From the NCBI RefSeq assembly GCF_001697225.1, contig NZ_CP014671.1:2914001-2978000 (forward strand): a stretch of DNA of 64,000 nucleotides. Direction: 5' to 3'. The notes below the pieces were generated by a model. That model had not been told where the DNA came from, ran no database searches, and saw only the letters and a program-made list of their open reading frames with translations. Shown piece after piece: positions 56,929 to 64,000 of the stretch. Position 1 is the first letter of the stretch. Each line of letters begins with the position of its first letter. The translations under genes were made by a program, and so were the position numbers. The DNA is from Immundisolibacter cernigliae. Its GTDB lineage: Bacteria > Pseudomonadota > Gammaproteobacteria > Immundisolibacterales > Immundisolibacteraceae.

Positions 56929-58563
56929 ATGAATTCGATGCGGCCGACGCCTATGTTGCGTGCACGGCGATTGGCGACGGGGATTACGCTGCTGGCCTTG
57001 ACGGGTGTCGCGGCTGCGGACGAGCGCGCCGACCTTGAAAAGCTGCGCGCGACGGTCACCGGCCTGATCGGTGCGCTGGTCGAGCAGGGCGTGCTCAGTC
57101 GCGAGGCGGCCGACGGCATGATCAAAAAGGCCGAAGCCGACGCTGCGCGCACCGTCGCGGCGCAGGCCCAGCAGGCCCCGCCGGCCAGGCCCGGCGAGGT
57201 ACGCGTGACCTACGTGCCGCAGATCGTGAAGGACGAGATTCGCGCCCAGGTGCGCGACGAGCTGCGCCAGGAGGTGGCGCAGGACGTGATTGACCGCGCC
57301 CGTCAGGAGCAATGGGGCGTGCCGGCGGCGCTGCCGGACTGGGTGGCGCGCCTGAAGTTCAAGGGCGACCTGCGCCTGCGCGGGCAGAGCGACCGCTTCG
57401 CCGACGGCAACGCGCAGTTCGCCTATTTCGACTTTCTCGAAATCAACAACGCCGGCGGGCTGGCCGATGCCGGCGCGGACGGTCTGCTGAACACTTCCGA
57501 GGACCGCGACCGGTTGCGTGCCCGCGCGCGTCTGGGGCTGGACGTGACCATCACTGACAGCCTGCTGGCCGGGTTTCGCCTGGGCACCGGCAACACCCGC
57601 GATCCGGTGTCGACCAACCAGACCCTGGGCAACACCGGCAACCGCTACGAGACAGTGCTCGACCAGGCCTTCCTGCGCTACCAGGCGGCCGGCGCCACGC
57701 CCTGGCTGACCGCCTGGGGCGGGCGTTTCGACAGTCCCTGGCTGTCGACGGACCTGGTGTGGGACGGTGATCTTGGTTTCGAGGGCGCCGCCGCCACGCT
57801 GCGGCACGACTTCGTCGGCTCTGGACAGCCAGCGCGTGGCGTGTTCCTGACCGCTGGTGCCTTTCCGCTGCAGGAAGAGGAACTGTCCTCAAAGGACAAA
57901 TGGCTGTTCGGTGGTCAGCTCGGTCTCGATCTGGCCTTCGCCGACCAGTCCCGTCTGAAGGCCGGCCTCGCCTACTACCATTTCAGCCACGTCGTCGGTC
58001 GGCGAAACGACCTTGACGGCATCGAGTTCGACTATACGGCGCCCGAGTACCTGCAAAAGGGCAACACGCTGTACGACATCCGCAACGACGCCGACCCGCA
58101 GTCGCAGTTGTTCGCGTTGGCGTCCGACTACCACCTGCTGGATCTGACGGTGCAATACGACATTGCCCGGTTCGCGCCGTATCACGTGATCCTGACCGGC
58201 GATTTTGTGCGCAACGTCGGTTTCGACGAGGACGAGGTCGCAGCGCGCATCGGCCAGCCCATCGAGGCGAAGATCAACGGCTATCAGTTCATGGCCAGCG
58301 TTGGCTGGCCGCAGGTGACGGCTGCCGGCCGCTGGCGCGTGTTCGGCGGCTACAAGCACCTGGAACGCGACGCGGTGCTGGATGCCTTCACCGATTCGGA
58401 TTTCCATCTGGGCGGCACCGATGCCAAGGGCTGGATTCTGGGCGGCGACTACGGCCTGGCGCGCAACACCTGGCTGACGATGCGCTACCTGAGCGCGGAC
58501 GAGATCGATGGCCCGCCGCTGGGTATCGACGTGCTGCAGCTCGACCTGAACACGCGCTTCTGA
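56929..58563 (+). CDS. Putative outer-membrane porin with N-terminal coiled coil
   Basis: The 544-residue protein has a signal peptide, a helical segment (about 30-120, KLRATVTGLIGALVEQGVLS and further), and a barrel of amphipathic strands ending in a terminal Phe (LQLDLNTRF). It belongs to the putative porin family seen in such secretion loci. The ATG at 56929 has GGAGG a few bases upstream. It probably forms an outer-membrane channel tethered by its N-terminus, but the passenger is unknown. Confidence 0.85.
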   Translation: MNSMRPTPMLRARRLATGITLLALTGVAAADERADLEKLRATVTGLIGALVEQGVLSREAADGMIKKAEADAARTVAAQAQQAPPARPGEVRVTYVPQIVKDEIRAQVRDELRQEVAQDVIDRARQEQWGVPAALPDWVARLKFKGDLRLRGQSDRFADGNAQFAYFDFLEINNAGGLADAGADGLLNTSEDRDRLRARARLGLDVTITDSLLAGFRLGTGNTRDPVSTNQTLGNTGNRYETVLDQAFLRYQAAGATPWLTAWGGRFDSPWLSTDLVWDGDLGFEGAAATLRHDFVGSGQPARGVFLTAGAFPLQEEELSSKDKWLFGGQLGLDLAFADQSRLKAGLAYYHFSHVVGRRNDLDGIEFDYTAPEYLQKGNTLYDIRNDADPQSQLFALASDYHLLDLTVQYDIARFAPYHVILTGDFVRNVGFDEDEVAARIGQPIEAKINGYQFMASVGWPQVTAAGRWRVFGGYKHLERDAVLDAFTDSDFHLGGTDAKGWILGGDYGLARNTWLTMRYLSADEIDGPPLGIDVLQLDLNTRF

Positions 58564-58588
58564 CGCGCCGGCAGCGGAGGACATGCGC

Positions 58589-59227
58589 ATGATCCGGCGA
58601 TGTGGGCTGCTGATGACGACCCTGCTGCTGGCGGCCAGCCTGCCGGCGCAGGCGGAGGCGGTGCGCCGCCCGGCCAGCGGGGCGGCCGGCGCCCAGGTGC
58701 AGGCGCTGCTGCAACAGATATCGGCCGAGCGCGATGCCCTGAAGGCCGACGCCGCGCGCATGAAGGCCGATCTGGAAAAAGCCCGGCAGGAGCGTGACGC
58801 CGCGCAGGCCAAGGTGGACGGCGCCGAGCAGGAGGCGGCTCGACTGCGCGAGGCACTGGCGGCCTTCCAGGCCCAGAACGAGGCCCTGCGCGCGCGTCTG
58901 GGCGAAGCGCAGACGGCAATCGGCGGGCTGCGCGGCGAACAGTCGGCCACCAGCGCGGCGCTGACGCAGGCACGCGCCCGAGGCGAGGCGCTGGATGGCG
59001 ATCTGGCGCAGTGCCGGGCGCGCGTGGACGAACTGGTCGGGCACAACCTGCGCCTGTTCGAGATCGGCAACGAGCTGCTGGATCGTTACGAGCGCAAGGG
59101 TGTGTGGTCCACACTCAAGGCCGCCGAGCCGTTTACCGGCCTCAAGCGCGTGGAGCTCGAGAACATCGTGCAGGACTACCGTTTTGCGCTGGACGACCAG
59201 CGCGTCGCCGCACCTGCTGCGCAGTGA
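58589..59227 (+). CDS. Exported coiled-coil protein of unknown function
   Basis: The protein of about 212 residues has a signal peptide (RRCGLLMTTLLLAASLPAQA), a long coiled coil (about 35-150, rich in Ala, Glu, Gln and Arg), and a compact C-terminal segment. That segment reads LFEIGNELLDRYERKGVW, then EPFTGLKRVELENIVQDYR. Its sharp conservation-like character contrasts with the low-complexity coil. The ATG at 58589 has GGAGG eight bases upstream; the ATG at 58583 is two bases from it. The stop overlaps the next start. Confidence 0.75.
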   Translation: MIRRCGLLMTTLLLAASLPAQAEAVRRPASGAAGAQVQALLQQISAERDALKADAARMKADLEKARQERDAAQAKVDGAEQEAARLREALAAFQAQNEALRARLGEAQTAIGGLRGEQSATSAALTQARARGEALDGDLAQCRARVDELVGHNLRLFEIGNELLDRYERKGVWSTLKAAEPFTGLKRVELENIVQDYRFALDDQRVAAPAAQ

Positions 59228-59895
59228 CGGTGGCGTCGGTCGTGGGGCCGCCCTGGGCGCGGCCGCTGCCGTGGGTGTTGCCGTTCGCGGTGTTCGTCGG
59301 GCTGCTGGCGGCAGCGCCACTGGCACAGCGTGCGGGTGTCGACCCGCGCGACTGGTACGCCGTTCGCACCGGCGTGACGCTGCTGGTCCTCGCTGTGATG
59401 TGGCGGCGTTGTGTCGATCTGCATCGCGCGCCGTACTGGCGCGGTGTGGCGCTGGGCGTCGCCGCCGGTGGGCTGGTGCTGGCGCTGTGGCTGGCGCTGG
59501 ATCAGGACTGGGCGAGTCTTGGCGCGCCGCAGGTCTCCCCCTTCGCGGCCGACGACACGGCCCGGTGGCAGTTCGCCGCGCGCATCGCCGGCGCCGTGAT
59601 CGTGGCGCCGCTGGCCGAGGAGCTGTTCTTTCGCAGTTTTCTCATGCGCTGGCTGGTGCGGCCGGACTTTGCGGCAGTCGATCCGCGCGCCGTGGACCGG
59701 CGGGCGTTTCTGATCCAGGCGGCGCTGTTCGCCAGCATGCATCAGCTCATTGTGGCCGGATTCGCGGCCGGGCTGGTCTACGGCTGGCTGTATCGGCATA
59801 CCGGCAGCCTGTGGATCCCGGTGCTGGCGCATGCGCTGACCAACGCGCTGCTGGCGGCCTGGGTGCTGACGCAGGGCGCCTGGCATTTGTGGTGA
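59224..59895 (+). CDS. CPBP-family intramembrane protease (CAAX protease-related)
   Basis: The 223-residue membrane protein has several helices. The glutamate motif EELFFRSFLMRW and two later His motifs (FASMHQLIV and VLAHALTN) define the CPBP/Abi glutamic protease family. A related subfamily occurs with PEP-CTERM/exosortase genes, as I recall, which suits a locus with a PEP-CTERM protein. The GTG at 59224 overlaps the stop of the coiled-coil gene as GTGA. The substrate is unknown; it may process a component of this locus. Confidence 0.82.
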   Translation: MTVASVVGPPWARPLPWVLPFAVFVGLLAAAPLAQRAGVDPRDWYAVRTGVTLLVLAVMWRRCVDLHRAPYWRGVALGVAAGGLVLALWLALDQDWASLGAPQVSPFAADDTARWQFAARIAGAVIVAPLAEELFFRSFLMRWLVRPDFAAVDPRAVDRRAFLIQAALFASMHQLIVAGFAAGLVYGWLYRHTGSLWIPVLAHALTNALLAAWVLTQGAWHLW

Positions 59896-59914
59896 AGCTT
59901 TTTCGGATTTCCTC

Positions 59915-60817
59915 ATGACGCGTGACAGACGAAGCCTGCCGACGGTGGCGGGTGCGGTGGCCTTGTTGCTGGTGGCCGGATTCGTGGCGCGTGCCCTGAT
60001 GGGCAGCTCGGCGGTCCTGGCGCAGGCTGGTGATGCCCGGCTGACGCAGGCCGAAGCGCAGAGCCTGCTGGCGGCCCTGCCGGCGGCGACCCGCAAGCAG
60101 CTGGCCGAACAACCGCAGGCGCTTGCCGATGCCATGCGGCGCGAGGTGCAGTGGCGGGCGCTGGTGGAAACCGCCAGGCGCTCGCCGCAGGCCGCAGAGC
60201 CGGCGGTGCGGGAGCGCATGCGTCAGGCGGCCGACCTGGAGCTGGTGCAGGCGCACCTGGACGCCATGAGTGCCGTTGCTGACGATTACCCGCCGCAGGA
60301 GCTGGTGGTCGCCACGTATGAGGCCAACCGCGAGCGGTTTAGGGCCGCGCCGCGCTATCGCCTGTCGCAGATCTTTGTGGCCGGACGGCCGGACGATGCC
60401 GACGCGGCGCGGCGCGCGCGTGAGCTGGCGCAGGAAGCCCGCCTGGCCAAGGCCGACTTCGCCGACCTGGCACGCGAGCACTCGCGCCACGCCGAAAGCG
60501 CCGCCCGTGGCGGCGAGGTCGGTTGGGTGAGCGAGCCGATGCTGCGTCCGGAATTTCGCGAGACGGTGACCGCCATGGCGGTGGGGGCGATCAGCGATCC
60601 GGTGCCGGTCGCCGACGGCTGGCACATCCTGAAACTGACCGAGCGTCAGGCGGCGCGCGATCTTTCCCTGGACGAGGCGCGCGCCGACATCGTCAGCGCG
60701 CTGCGGGCGCAGGAACAGCGCCGGCGGCGCGCCGAATACGTCGAGCGCTTGACCGCCGCGATGCCGGTACGCCTCGATGAGCTGATGCTCGGCACGCTGC
60801 AGGTGCCGATCGAGTGA
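59915..60817 (+). CDS. Parvulin-type peptidyl-prolyl isomerase
   Basis: The 300-residue protein has a signal anchor or signal peptide (about 10-35), a helical SurA/PrsA-like N-domain and a parvulin (PpiC) domain from about 145 to 250. The domain shows YRLSQIFVAG, FADLAREHSRH, GGEVGWVSEPML and GWHILKLTERQ. It would fold exported proteins in the periplasm. It ends the secretion operon, 19 bases after the CPBP gene. A PpiC gene at this position also occurs, as I recall, in the Pseudomonas Pdt region. Confidence 0.88.
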   Translation: MTRDRRSLPTVAGAVALLLVAGFVARALMGSSAVLAQAGDARLTQAEAQSLLAALPAATRKQLAEQPQALADAMRREVQWRALVETARRSPQAAEPAVRERMRQAADLELVQAHLDAMSAVADDYPPQELVVATYEANRERFRAAPRYRLSQIFVAGRPDDADAARRARELAQEARLAKADFADLAREHSRHAESAARGGEVGWVSEPMLRPEFRETVTAMAVGAISDPVPVADGWHILKLTERQAARDLSLDEARADIVSALRAQEQRRRRAEYVERLTAAMPVRLDELMLGTLQVPIE

Positions 60818-60843
60818 TGCCGCCGGCCTCGGTCGGGCGCCGA

Positions 60844-61452
60844 TCAGCGCTGCATTTCGTCGCCGGCGCGCAGTTCCTCGATGAACTGTGCCAGCGCTTC
60901 CAGGCGCAGCGTAGGGTTGGTCAGTTCCAGTAACCACTGGCGCCGTGCCGGCGGCAGCGGCAGCAGTTCGGCCAGCCGAAACCCGACCCAGCTGGCGTCC
61001 ATCAGTTCCTCGGCGCGGCCAAAGTCGGGGTCGTACTCCTCCATCGCGTGGCGCAGCAGGTCCAGCAGCGGCCGGTGACGCTCGGCGATGCCGGTGGCCG
61101 GTTCCGCCTCCAGGCGCAGCGCCTGGCCCATGACCAGCTGATCGATGCGCACGCTGCTCGCCACCACCTGCACGCGCTGCTCGCCGCGCACGGTGATGTG
61201 CATCATGCCGGCGGCATCCTGGTCGTGATCCTCGATACGGGCCAGCGTGCCGATGGGATGAAAGCGCGCCGCCTGGCCGGTTTCGCGACCCTCGCTGATC
61301 AGGCACACGGCAAAGCCGCGCTGCTCGCGCAGGCACTCGCGCACCATCGCCAGATAGCGCGGCTCGAAGATGCGCAGCGGCAGCAGGCCGCCCGGGTACA
61401 GCACGCTGCCCAGCGGGAACACCGGCAACGCGAAGGTTTGCAGTTCTGGCAC
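60844..61452 (-). CDS. LON peptidase substrate-binding domain protein
   Basis: The 202-residue protein is a free-standing LON N-terminal domain (TFALPVFPLGSVLYPGG, LRIFEPRYLAM, GTLARIEDHD). It lacks the ATPase and protease parts and may act as an adaptor. The GTG at 61452 has GGGGGA nearby and starts just past the mpl stop; a longer frame runs into mpl and is less likely. Confidence 0.87.
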   Translation of the reverse strand: MPELQTFALPVFPLGSVLYPGGLLPLRIFEPRYLAMVRECLREQRGFAVCLISEGRETGQAARFHPIGTLARIEDHDQDAAGMMHITVRGEQRVQVVASSVRIDQLVMGQALRLEAEPATGIAERHRPLLDLLRHAMEEYDPDFGRAEELMDASWVGFRLAELLPLPPARRQWLLELTNPTLRLEALAQFIEELRAGDEMQR

Positions 61453-61453
61453 G

Positions 61454-62821
61454 TCAGGATCCCCCGCCGGATGGGTTTTTGAGCCGCGCCGCGAGTGTGG
61501 CATGCACGCCGCCGAAGGCGCCATTGCTCATCAGCAGCACGTGATCGCCCGGCCGGGCGGCCTTTGCAAGCGTATCGACCAGTGCGTCGCCGGTACGGAA
61601 AAAGCCGCCGCCGCGGGGCAGCTCGCGCAGCACCTCGTCGATGGCCCAGGCCAGAGGCTGGGCGCAGTGCAGCAGCGCCAGATCGGCATCCGCCAGCGCC
61701 GCGGCCAGCCCCGCCCGGTGGGCGCCGGCGCGCATGGAGTTCGAGCGCAGGTCGACCACCGCCAGGATGCGCGCGGCGCCGACCCGGCCGCGCAGCGCCG
61801 CCACCGTGGCGGCAATCGCCGTCGGGTGGTGGGCGAAGTCGTCGTAGACGGTGACGCCGCCTTCCTGCGCCACCACTTCAAGGCGCCGGCGCACGTTCCT
61901 GAAGCCGGCCAGCGTCGCCAGACCCTGGGCCGGGCTCACGCCCACTTCGGCAGCCGCCGCCAGCGCTGCCAGCGCGTTGTGCAGATTGTGCACGCCGGCC
62001 AGCGACCATTCGCCGCTGCCGATGCGCGCGCCGGCCACGGTCAGCTCGAAGCGGCTGGCGTCCGGTGTGAGCGGCGTGGCCTGCCAGTCGCCGCTGGGCC
62101 CGAAGCGTGTCACCGGTGTCCAGCAGCCGCGCTCCAGAAGCCGCGCCAGGTTGGCGTCGGCGGCGTTCACGATCAGCCGCCCGTTCCCCGGCACGCCGCG
62201 CAGCAGCTGGTGGAACTGCCACTCGATGGCGGCCAGGTCCGGGTAGATGTCGGCGTGGTCGAATTCGAGGTTGTTCAGCACCGCCGTGCGCGGCCGGTAG
62301 TGCAGGAACTTGGCGCGCTTGTCGAAAAAGGCCGTGTCGTACTCGTCCGCTTCCACCACGAACGGCCCGCTGCCAAGACGCGCCGAGACGCCGAAGTTCT
62401 GCGGTACGCCACCGATCAGAAAGCCCGGCGTGAGGCCGGCCCGATCCAGAATCCACGCCAGCAGGCTGGCGGTGGTGGTCTTGCCGTGCGTGCCGGCCAC
62501 CGCCAGCACGTGCCGGCCGGCCAGCACCTGCTCGCCCAGCCACTGCGGGCCTGAGATGTAGGGCAGGTCGGTGTTCAGGATGTGCTCGACCAGCGGGTTG
62601 CCGCGCGACAGGGCGTTGCCGATCACGCACAGGTCCGGCCGGGGCGTGAGCTGCGCCGGATCGTAGCCCTCCTGCCAGGCGATGCCGGCGGCGTCGAGTT
62701 GCTCGCGCATCGGCGAGTAGACGCCGCTGTCGCAGCCGCTGACTCGGTGGCCCAGTGCCTTGGCCAGCTGCGCCAGGCCGCCCATGAAGGTGCCGCCGAT
62801 ACCAAGAATGTGCAGGTGCAT
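61454..62821 (-). CDS. mpl: UDP-N-acetylmuramate:L-alanyl-gamma-D-glutamyl-meso-diaminopimelate ligase
   Basis: Mpl reattaches recycled murein tripeptide to UDP-MurNAc. The Mur-ligase core shows HILGIGGTFMGGLAQLAKAL, the ATP loop AGTHGKTTTASLL, EADEYDTAF and YDDFAHHPTAI. With 455 residues it is complete. The ATG at 62821 overlaps the stop of the membrane protein gene as ATGA. Confidence 0.95.
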   Translation of the reverse strand: MHLHILGIGGTFMGGLAQLAKALGHRVSGCDSGVYSPMREQLDAAGIAWQEGYDPAQLTPRPDLCVIGNALSRGNPLVEHILNTDLPYISGPQWLGEQVLAGRHVLAVAGTHGKTTTASLLAWILDRAGLTPGFLIGGVPQNFGVSARLGSGPFVVEADEYDTAFFDKRAKFLHYRPRTAVLNNLEFDHADIYPDLAAIEWQFHQLLRGVPGNGRLIVNAADANLARLLERGCWTPVTRFGPSGDWQATPLTPDASRFELTVAGARIGSGEWSLAGVHNLHNALAALAAAAEVGVSPAQGLATLAGFRNVRRRLEVVAQEGGVTVYDDFAHHPTAIAATVAALRGRVGAARILAVVDLRSNSMRAGAHRAGLAAALADADLALLHCAQPLAWAIDEVLRELPRGGGFFRTGDALVDTLAKAARPGDHVLLMSNGAFGGVHATLAARLKNPSGGGS

Positions 62822-63327
62822 CAGGAAAGCAGTCCGAACAGGTGGCCGAGCCCGAAGTAGGCGGCGAAGAAGAAGCCCAGATTGACCAGCACGCTGCCGG
62901 GCACCGGAATGTCCAGCGCCAGGCGCAGGATGTGCACCGACACCGCAAAGCTCCACGCCACCAGCGCCAGAATCAGCAGGCCGAGGCCGTTTTCCGGCCG
63001 CGCCAGGGCGGTCAGCGGCAGCGACAGGGCGTTGAACGCCACCCCGACCAGCAGCAGTGCGGTCAGCGTCTGCACGAACCGGGCCGGCCGGCGGCGGACG
63101 GCGAGGGACACATAGACCAGCAGCGCCATCAGGGCCGCTTCGGTGGGACCGTAAAGCAGGGCTCGCGACGCCGGCATGGCAAACGCGGCCAGTGCGCTGC
63201 CCAGCAGGGCGTAGGGAATGAGCGCCAGCAGCAACAGGGTGGGCGAGTAGGGCACGTCCTGCGGCCCACGCCGCAGGCGCAGCAGATCCCCCACCAGCTC
63301 GGCCAGTGCCCGCCAGGGCGGGCTCAT
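62821..63327 (-). CDS. Membrane protein of unknown function
   Basis: The 168-residue product has about five hydrophobic helices after a short cytoplasmic start (MSPPWRALAELVGDLLRLRR). It resembles small YIP1-like or integral membrane proteins found next to mpl, but no defining motif was seen. The ATG at 63327 overlaps the stop of the preceding gene as ATGA. Confidence 0.7.
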   Translation of the reverse strand: MSPPWRALAELVGDLLRLRRGPQDVPYSPTLLLLALIPYALLGSALAAFAMPASRALLYGPTEAALMALLVYVSLAVRRRPARFVQTLTALLLVGVAFNALSLPLTALARPENGLGLLILALVAWSFAVSVHILRLALDIPVPGSVLVNLGFFFAAYFGLGHLFGLLS

Positions 63328-63776
63328 TGCGCCGGCGTGCCGCCGCAATGTTTGCGGATGGCGGCTTCCAGATCGCGCATTTTCTGCAGCCGCTGCTCAC
63401 CCGTGTACCAGTTGCCATCGGCGTCGCGGATGCGCTGCGCCGCCTGCATGGCATCGTGCTGCCGGCGTGCGGCGGCGCACTCGGCGGCGCGCTGTTTTTG
63501 CTCGGCCGCGGTCTTGGCTTGCGCTTCCTTGGCCAGGGCACGTTCCTCGGCGGCCTTTTCGCTTTGGGCGCGGATGGCTTCGAGTTTGGCGTTGGCTTCG
63601 TCCGGCGACAGATCGCTGGGCGGCGGTGGCTCGACGATTTTTTCCGCGCCGCTGGCCGGCGGCCGGTCGCCGTAATGCGTGCGGCCCTGGGCGTCGGTCC
63701 AGCGGTAGATGTCGCCGGCCTGGGCGGCGCCGCCCAGCAGCAACAGGAACAGCGGCAGGAGCCGGGCAGGGTGCAT
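63324..63776 (-). CDS. DUF4124 domain-containing exported protein
   Basis: The 150-residue product has a signal peptide (HPARLLPLFLLLLGGAAQAG) followed by the DUF4124 motif IYRWTDAQGRTHYGDRPP. A charged coiled-coil stretch rich in Ala, Glu and Lys comes next, with two Cys near the end. DUF4124 proteins are periplasmic and of unknown role. The ATG at 63776 and the GTG at 63788 are both possible starts. Confidence 0.8.
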   Translation of the reverse strand: MHPARLLPLFLLLLGGAAQAGDIYRWTDAQGRTHYGDRPPASGAEKIVEPPPPSDLSPDEANAKLEAIRAQSEKAAEERALAKEAQAKTAAEQKQRAAECAAARRQHDAMQAAQRIRDADGNWYTGEQRLQKMRDLEAAIRKHCGGTPAQ

Positions 63777-63784
63777 GCGGCGGG

Positions 63785-64000
63785 TCACGGTGCGAGCTCC
63801 ACTTTGATGGCGATGCGCCGCGCGCTGCGGCCGGTTCGGGCCGTAGACGCTAGCACGCCGCGTTCGCTTTCGCCCGAGGTGGTGACCTCGCCGCCCAGCT
63901 CCAGCCACTGCCCGAGCGGCCCGTGCAGCTGCGTCTGGGCGACCTGGAACGCCACCACGCCGGCTTCGGCCAGTTGCTGCGACTGCGGCGATATATCGAG
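63785..64000 (-). CDS. C-terminal 71 residues of an unidentified gene (runs off the right edge)
   Basis: The visible tail includes VAFQVAQTQLHGPLGQWLEL, then GGEVTTSGESE and RRIAIKVELAP before the stop at 63785. The alternating hydrophobic pattern suggests a beta-rich domain, loosely like secretin-associated or surface proteins, but no family is recognised. The stop overlaps the GTG alternative start of the DUF4124 gene. Confidence 0.6.
   Translation of the reverse strand, partial: LDISPQSQQLAEAGVVAFQVAQTQLHGPLGQWLELGGEVTTSGESERGVLASTARTGRSARRIAIKVELAP

Overview
The window is high-GC DNA from a Gammaproteobacterium. The evidence is the uninterrupted block rpsB-tsf-pyrH-frr-uppS-cdsA-dxr-rseP-bamA-ompH-lpxD-fabZ-lpxA-lpxB-rnhB-dnaE-accA-tilS, divergent from map-glnD-dapC-dapD, in the order usual for that class. 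No species can be named from the sequence alone. No tRNA, rRNA, transposase, integrase or CRISPR array was seen.

Left edge (1-9.3 kb): metabolic genes on both strands. They comprise the start of a methylmalonyl-CoA mutase, an E1alpha-E1beta-E2 2-oxoacid dehydrogenase operon, a lipoprotein of unknown function, a zinc alcohol dehydrogenase, a small coiled-coil protein, a Leu/Phe/Val-type amino acid dehydrogenase, a MAPEG membrane protein and a methyltransferase. The mutase, the oxoacid dehydrogenase and the amino acid dehydrogenase together suggest branched-chain amino acid catabolism. Two copies of a hairpin-rich element of about 150 bp flank the MAPEG gene.

Core block (9.3-36 kb): minus-strand genes from rpsB down to tilS cover translation factors, undecaprenyl and phospholipid synthesis, isoprenoid synthesis, outer-membrane assembly, lipid A synthesis, replication and fatty acid synthesis. 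Many neighbours overlap by ATGA or GTGA junctions. There are two irregularities: rnhB carries a one-base frameshift, and a lower-GC GIY-YIG nuclease gene sits between accA and tilS. map, glnD, dapC and dapD run the other way from a shared regulatory gap.

Accessory island (36.9-60.8 kb): a surface-protein locus in which most intergenic gaps hold REP-like palindrome arrays. It has a DsbG-like lipoprotein, a PEP-CTERM protein preceded by a probable c-di-GMP-I riboswitch with its own terminator, a PstS-like periplasmic binding protein, a two-partner secretion pair (FhaC-type pore and an exoprotein of about 3,384 residues), an ExbB carrying DUF2341 and lectin-like domains, ExbD, a TonB-like protein, a porin, a secreted coiled-coil protein, a CPBP-type membrane protease and a parvulin isomerase. 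The layout resembles, from memory, the phosphate-depletion-regulated PdtA/PdtB locus of Pseudomonas aeruginosa. Two stretches of 11-bp-spaced PHO-box-like repeats upstream of the PEP-CTERM and FhaC genes fit that. The working model is a proton-motive-force-powered surface secretion or release system under phosphate control, with c-di-GMP control of the PEP-CTERM gene.

Right edge (60.8-64 kb, minus strand): a LON-substrate-binding-domain protein, the murein-recycling ligase mpl, a membrane protein, a DUF4124 protein and the end of an unidentified gene, packed with overlapping stops and starts.
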